From contig MU839832.1 in the NCBI GenBank assembly GCA_030411725.1, positions 1,488,001-1,552,000 of the forward strand: a stretch of DNA of 64,000 nt, given 5' to 3'. Made by a program: the position numbers and the translations under genes. Shown piece after piece: positions 59,001 through 64,000 of this stretch. The stretch's first letter is position 1. Each line of letters opens with the position of its first letter. Below the pieces are notes generated by a model that made no database searches, was not told the DNA's origin, and saw nothing but the letters and a program-made list of their open reading frames with translations. Source of the stretch: Echria macrotheca. Taxonomy: Eukaryota; Ascomycota; Sordariomycetes; Sordariales; Schizotheciaceae.

Positions 59001-62000
59001 GGTTATAAAATATAATTAATAAATAAAATACTTAATATTAGATAATTAATTTTATAATTATAAAATAAATAATAAGGGATAATAATTTTTAACTATTTAA
59101 TTATTAAATTATTAGTAATTTATATATAAACGTAGTTTTTTATTTTTTTTAAGATAAATAAGATAGAGTATCTGACTAATAACTAATTAAGCCAAATTTA
59201 TTTTTTTTCTAGGTTTTTATTTAAATACTTTTTAAGCTTAACGTTTTACTTTTTATTAATATAATATATTTTAAAAAACTTTAATTATATACTTTTTTTA
59301 AACTTAATTTCGTAATCCTATAGTTTTTATAGTAAAAATTTTATTTTAGTAAGTTTATTAAATGCTAAATACCCTTAATACTATACTAATATTCTTATAT
59401 ATAATTTTTCCTAATTATAAAGCTTTTTGTAATAAATAAATTTATTATTTAATTATATTTTAATTTGGGTAATTTCTTTTTAAATAACCTTTAAATCTCC
59501 CTTAAGTATTAATATAATAACGGTTTTCTACTAAATAATTTATCCTTAATATTTTAGTTTATTTTTTTTATTAATAAAGTATATAATAATTTTAAATTTA
59601 TTTTATATTCTAGGTAATTTTATAACAAATTTCTTCCTAATACGCTTTATTTATTATAAATCTACTTTATTTTTATTATTTTTATTAATTAAATACTTAA
59701 ACTTAATAATTATAATTACAAGTAGCTATTTTCCTTTTAATAAATATCTAAATTATAGTTTTTATACTATAATTATTTTAAACTTATATTATAGTCTTAA
59801 GTTATAATTACAATATTAAATATTACTTTAATAATTTTTTTAACTTTAATTTTAAAAAAAATTATTTCTTACTTAACTTATTATATAAAAAAGGGTTTTC
59901 GCGTATAATAAAATACCTTTTTATAAACCTACGGTATTTAAAACTAATTTATAAACTTAATATTAATAATATTTAATTATAATTTACTATTTATTAATAC
60001 TTTTACCTAATATTATTTTTATTTAATAATAACTTTTAATTATTTATTTGTATTTAGGGTTTAAATTATTGCAATATTTTATATTATAGCTTGTAATAGC
60101 GTTTTTTTAAACTAATTCCTTTTATACCGTCCTTATTTTCGTTATTACGGATTTAAGCGTATATAAGCCCTTTAAAGGGCCCTAAATTATTTCCTAAATA
60201 ACGTTAAATTTTATTATATTTAAACTATACTTATTATATTTCCAATTTAACTTAAAATTATTTTTTAAATGTATTATAAAAAAAGTAAACCTTTTATAAA
60301 AATTTATTTATAATTTATCTTTTTATAATTTTATAATAATTCTAAGCCTTTAATTTATAAATATATTTCTAATATTATATTTATAATTTTTCTTTTTAAT
60401 AAATTATATAATATAAAAATAAATACTATTATATTATTTTTTTAATATTAAATCTTAAAATACTTTATTTCCTAGCGCTTTTATATATTAAAAAATACTA
60501 AATAAATAATTTAATAATAAATCTTTTTTAATTAAAAATTAAAATTATATTTAACTATACTATAATATAAATATCTATTTTTAAAATAATTAAAAAATAA
60601 AATTTCCTAATATAGGTAATAACGTAAGTTAAACTTAAGTATATTTTCTTTTTTTAGTTTATATTGCTTAAATTCCTATCCTATATATATAAAAATACTA
60701 TAGCGTATTAATACCTAAAAGTACTAATACTTATCCTATATTTATAAATTTTATTAATTAAACTCTTATTCTACTAAACATTTTTTACCTTTTATATTAT
60801 CGTTTTCGCTTTATAATATTTATAAAATATATTATTCCTAATACTAATATAATTTTTTTATATCCCTTTAACTTTCTTTTATAAATAGTTATAATTTTTG
60901 TATTTATACCGTACCTAAGTCTAAAGTCCACTTTTCTAGGCTAAAGTTCCTATAAGTTTTCTAATAATTTATAGTATTTTTTTTAACTTTTAATAAAAAT
61001 TTTATTAAAAAGCTTTTTCCTATTATAATTTTTCTTTTCCATTAAAGGAAAACTCATTTAAATACCTTTTAGTTTCTATAAGGTACTTATTACGTTTTAT
61101 AACTTATTAAGCCCTTATTAATATACTTATTATATATTTAATAATAATATTAATTACTTAATTTTTTTCCTCTTTATTATATAAAATTATAATTATATAA
61201 TTCTTTAAATTATTAATAATAATCTTATTATTATAAATATAATTTTTTTTTATATCCCTAAAAATAAAGTTATTATTATAAAAGCTTACTATAGCTATAT
61301 TCTTAATAATAACGTTTTTATCGATTTTACTAATAATTTTATTATTAAGTATTAGCTTTTATTTAGATTATTTTTATTTTAACTTTTAATATTCTTTTAT
61401 AAAATATCCCTTAATACCATAATTATAATATTTTAACTATAACTTATTAAACTTTTTTTTACTATTTCGTTTTACTTACGCAGCTCTAATATCTATAAAC
61501 TTTATATATATACCGTAAACTATATTATAAAATTATAACTTTTTCTTATTATTAACCCTATAACCTTAATAAGTATACTATTTCCGTAAATAAATATATT
61601 ATAAATTATTAATTTTAACAGCTATTTCGTAATATTAATTAATATTATTAGGCTTATTAAGCTCTACAAATTAGTCCTTTACCTTAAGCTTCAATATTAG
61701 GTAAAATAATATTATAACAGTATTATTATTTAAATTAATTTATAAATATAAAGCTTTATACTACCCTACTAATACTACTACTAACCTTATTTATCTAAAT
61801 TTAATAAGGTATTATTTAGCCTATTTTGTCCTATTAAACTTACTGTAAATAACCTTAATAACTTATTTAAATCCCTTAAACAACTTAAATAATTTTTTAT
61901 TATTATTATCCAACTTACTTAAATCTTTTATATAAGTATACTAATTTAATATTGGCTAAAACCATATAACGGGGGTCCCATTAAATAAAACCCCTATAAA

Positions 62001-62389
62001 AAAAGCCTTATCCTCTTCCTCTTTAGACTAATTGTAATAATAATTAAAGTAAAAATAATACTACGTAATTTATATTATAAATTTCTATAAGTCGCCAGCG
62101 TAGCGCGGTAATATAGTAATTTTAGCTTTCTTTTTAATAAACTACTAGGTTAAATTTTCCTTAACGTTTTTTATATAATCCACTTTCTTCTCTAGTTTTA
62201 GAAACTTATCGTTTAGCTTGATTTATAGTTATATTAGCTAAAGGGTAAGCGATTTGATAATTAAGCTATTACTTAAAGTTTTAACCCGCTTATCCTTATA
62301 ACCGGATGATTTGGAGATAATACTTATAATAATAACGGTAAAGGGGGTACCTTTTTTCTATAATAATAGTTAAAAGGGAGTAACGATAA

Positions 62390-63097
62390 TGTATAATAAC
62401 TTATATAACTTTAACTGAAAAGGGGTTTTTAACCGTAATTACAGAGGTAAAAAGCAGAAAGTAAGGGGTATAATGATTTGGTGCGTGGTGCGCTGGTCGT
62501 GTAGCCGCTCGCACGTGCGTGCGCGCGCGCGCGTACGCGTCATACGCGCGTCGCCTGTATTTAGTTTTTCACTTAGTAGCCTAGCTTTTTCAACAATCAA
62601 CCCCTATCCACTCCTTCGACTTCAGTTAGGAGCCTTCGGCTCCTCTTCTTGTGATTAGAGGCGTAAGCCTCTATTGCGCTTGTTTTGGTGTGTAGTGCAC
62701 TAGCTGCTATTTAATAACAATAAGTAGTAGGCTAATAGTAATTATATAAATTATAAGCAGTTAGAAGATACTTTAGTGCAAAGATGTAAAGTAGTATTAT
62801 TATCGTTACTATTGAAAAGAACTAATTAGTGCTGAGCTGGGCTTTATATATCCGTACGATATTCCGGGGCTTGTTAGGCCTAAAGGGCCTAGGGTCAAAC
62901 CCCTCGGGCCCCCAGGCCCTTAAGCCCCTATTCTAATTAGTTACTCCTATTAGGGCCTAATACCTTAATCCCAAATCCATACGGGCCCCTTAAATCCTTC
63001 CTTTAATTGGCTGGACCTTGCTGTGTTCCTATTGGTTGCCCCAGGACCCACACCATAGGTGCCTCAGGCCGAGGCGCCCCTTCCCCGGATCGTGAAA
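62390..63097 (-). repeat. 5' LTR of the minus-strand gypsy element, interrupted by a GC-rich insertion
   Basis: 708 bp, of which about 245 bp is an insertion at 62474-62717. The flanks of the insertion rejoin exactly to the uninterrupted LTR at 55609-56071. The right half keeps many G/C positions (GGGCCCCTTAAATCC, CCTCAGGCCGAGGCGCC). Confidence 0.8.
62474..62717. mobile_element. GC-rich hairpin insertion element A, copy 1
   Basis: About 240 bp inside the LTR. It begins TTTGGTGCG and ends GCACTAGCTGCTATTTAATAAC. It contains an alternating CG tract (62520-62550) and two perfect hairpins, AGGAGCCTTCGGCTCCT and AGAGGCGTAAGCCTCT. Flanking AATGA and AATAA look like a 5 bp target duplication altered by one transition. 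It shows no RIP signature and no real ORF, so a SINE/MITE-like non-autonomous element. Confidence 0.65.
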
Positions 63098-63746
63098 TTT
63101 TTAAGCTGGAAATTCATTAAAAGAAAATTAAAAGCTTAGGTTTTTAAAAAAAAGATTTTAAATAAGAGGATAACGTTAAGGAGGAATTTAAATATTATAC
63201 TTAACTTATTTATATAAGCATACTTAATTTAATCGCTTTTTTATACTTTTTAGTAAAATTGTAAAAAAGTAGTTTTACGTTTCTATTATTATTTACCAGG
63301 TCCTATTAAAAAGGGTAGGGTAATATCAATTCAAATCTTATAAACTTCCTAAAATTATTAATTATAGCTTTTAAATTATTAATAAAGATTGCGATTAAAT
63401 ATTTAATAAAAACCTAAATCTTTTTATTTTTTAACTTTTAAAACCTAAAATCTATCTAAATATTATCAAATAAAGTCCGATACTTAACGTAACTCCTTTA
63501 TGTAAATTTAAAAAAGATTAAGGTAATCTAGTAATTTATTTACTTAATTTTTCGGTTTATTACTTATAAAGTAAATATTATTATTATAATTACTTAAAAG
63601 GTTAATTATTATAAAAGAGGATAATCCGCAATACCTAAGGCATCTAATATACTATAAAGTATCCCTTAAGTATAAAAATAAAATTATTTTATAGCGTTTA
63701 GGGTATTTAATACGTTATAAGCTATTTTATAAAGTTATTACAATAA
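63098..63746. other. RIP-degraded repeat DNA, possible integrase echo on minus strand
   Basis: AT-rich. The minus strand around 63300-63370 reads IDITLPFLIGPGK, vaguely like the integrase IDIxGPFP..PG block of another gypsy family. Weak. Confidence 0.3.
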
Positions 63747-63955
63747 GGTAATGATTTGGTACCTGGTGGCGCAGCTACCTGACATGTGGTACAGTCGTAG
63801 CTGGCGAAGCCAGCCAACAGCTATTTAAAGTCCAGTTAGTTTTTCCACCTGTAGATAGCTTCTTTTACGACACAATCTATCTGGGAGCTTTTAGCTCCCA
63901 ACCCCTTTTTAGCCTTTGTTTTGCTGTGTGGTGCACTAGTTGCTATTTAGTAACG
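63747..63955. mobile_element. GC-rich hairpin insertion element A, copy 2
   Basis: Begins AATGATTTGGTACC and ends GTGCACTAGTTGCTATTTAG, the same ends as copy 1 at 62474. The middle differs, but TTAGTTTTTC and the hairpin layout recur (AGCTGGCGAAGCCAGC and TGGGAGCTTTTAGCTCCCA). It is GC-balanced inside very AT-rich DNA. Confidence 0.6.
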
Positions 63956-64000
63956 TATATTATATAAAAAGGGGAGAAACTAGTTTTATATAGTTAAGGT

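Larger units (their letters stand above)
55609..63097 (-). mobile_element. Full-length Ty3/gypsy retrotransposon, minus strand, RIP-inactivated
   Basis: Bounded by two direct LTRs (55609-56071 and 62390-63097). Read on the minus strand the 5' LTR is the right one. gag with a zinc-knuckle echo lies near 61390-61436 (KYYNYGIKGYFIKEY). RT/thumb is near 58690-58735 (the LINFVNFYR-like block), integrase C-terminal sequence is around 56900-57300, and a purine tract AAAAGGAGGG sits just inside the left LTR (56075-56088). Order gag-RT-integrase and length fit Ty3/gypsy. Stops occur throughout and changes are of transition type. Removing the insertion in the right LTR makes the two LTRs about 463 bp each. 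Confidence 0.8.

Noticed and set aside
62515..62560. Alternating CG tract as a possible CRISPR or tandem array.
   Set aside because: It is a simple dinucleotide-like tract within an insertion element, with no spacers or repeats.
62473..62658. ORF inside the GC-rich insertion.
   Set aside because: It lies in a hairpin-rich 240 bp repeat whose second copy does not keep the frame.

Overview
The window is nuclear DNA of a filamentous ascomycete (Pezizomycotina, probably a sordariomycete; inferred). Genes are intron-poor, with short 45-95 nt introns carrying GTRNGT-like donors and CTRAY branch points. Families seen include Zn2Cys6 regulators, pepsin-like proteases, fungal STAND-type N-terminal domains, NACHT-ankyrin and HeLo. 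Retrotransposons are decayed by C:G to T:A transitions that look like repeat-induced point mutation (RIP).

There are six blocks of contrasting base composition. (1) 1-24350, GC-balanced and gene-bearing: a 3'-truncated ankyrin protein, a RhoGAP-like gene with an in-frame stop, a Zn2Cys6 regulator, a secreted TAP-type alpha/beta hydrolase, a protein of unknown function, a DUF924 protein, a plasma-membrane-type Ca2+ P-ATPase with a changed phosphorylation motif, a small secreted protein, a secreted pepsin-like aspartic protease and a conserved fungal protein of unknown function. (2) 24350-40200, very AT-rich: a 924 bp terminal-inverted-repeat element, LTRs and Ty3/gypsy pol/gag relics, and a complete but dead Fot1/pogo-type element with TA target duplications. 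(3) 40200-45600, a GC-balanced island with only two genes: a NACHT-ankyrin receptor and a divergently transcribed HET-S-like HeLo protein. (4) 45600-47000, a RIP-mutated gypsy gag/LTR fragment. (5) 47000-51300, a second GC-balanced island with a three-exon gene and a pseudogene carrying two C-to-T-type stops. (6) 51300-64000, AT-rich: a plus-strand gypsy relic next to a full-length minus-strand gypsy element of the same family (LTRs at 55609-56071 and 62390-63097). Two unmutated GC-rich hairpin elements lie at the right end, one of them inside an LTR.

The most interesting locus is the pair at 40686-45137. The receptor begins with an amyloid-like motif resembling the two pseudo-repeats at the C-terminus of the adjacent HeLo protein, and the two start codons are only 88 bp apart. 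This is the layout of fungal amyloid-signalling cell-death modules (HET-S with the receptor NWD2): a ligand-activated receptor templates the amyloid fold of a membrane-targeting effector. Here the sensor domain is ankyrin repeats rather than WD40. The pair is uninterrupted although it sits among heavily mutated repeats.
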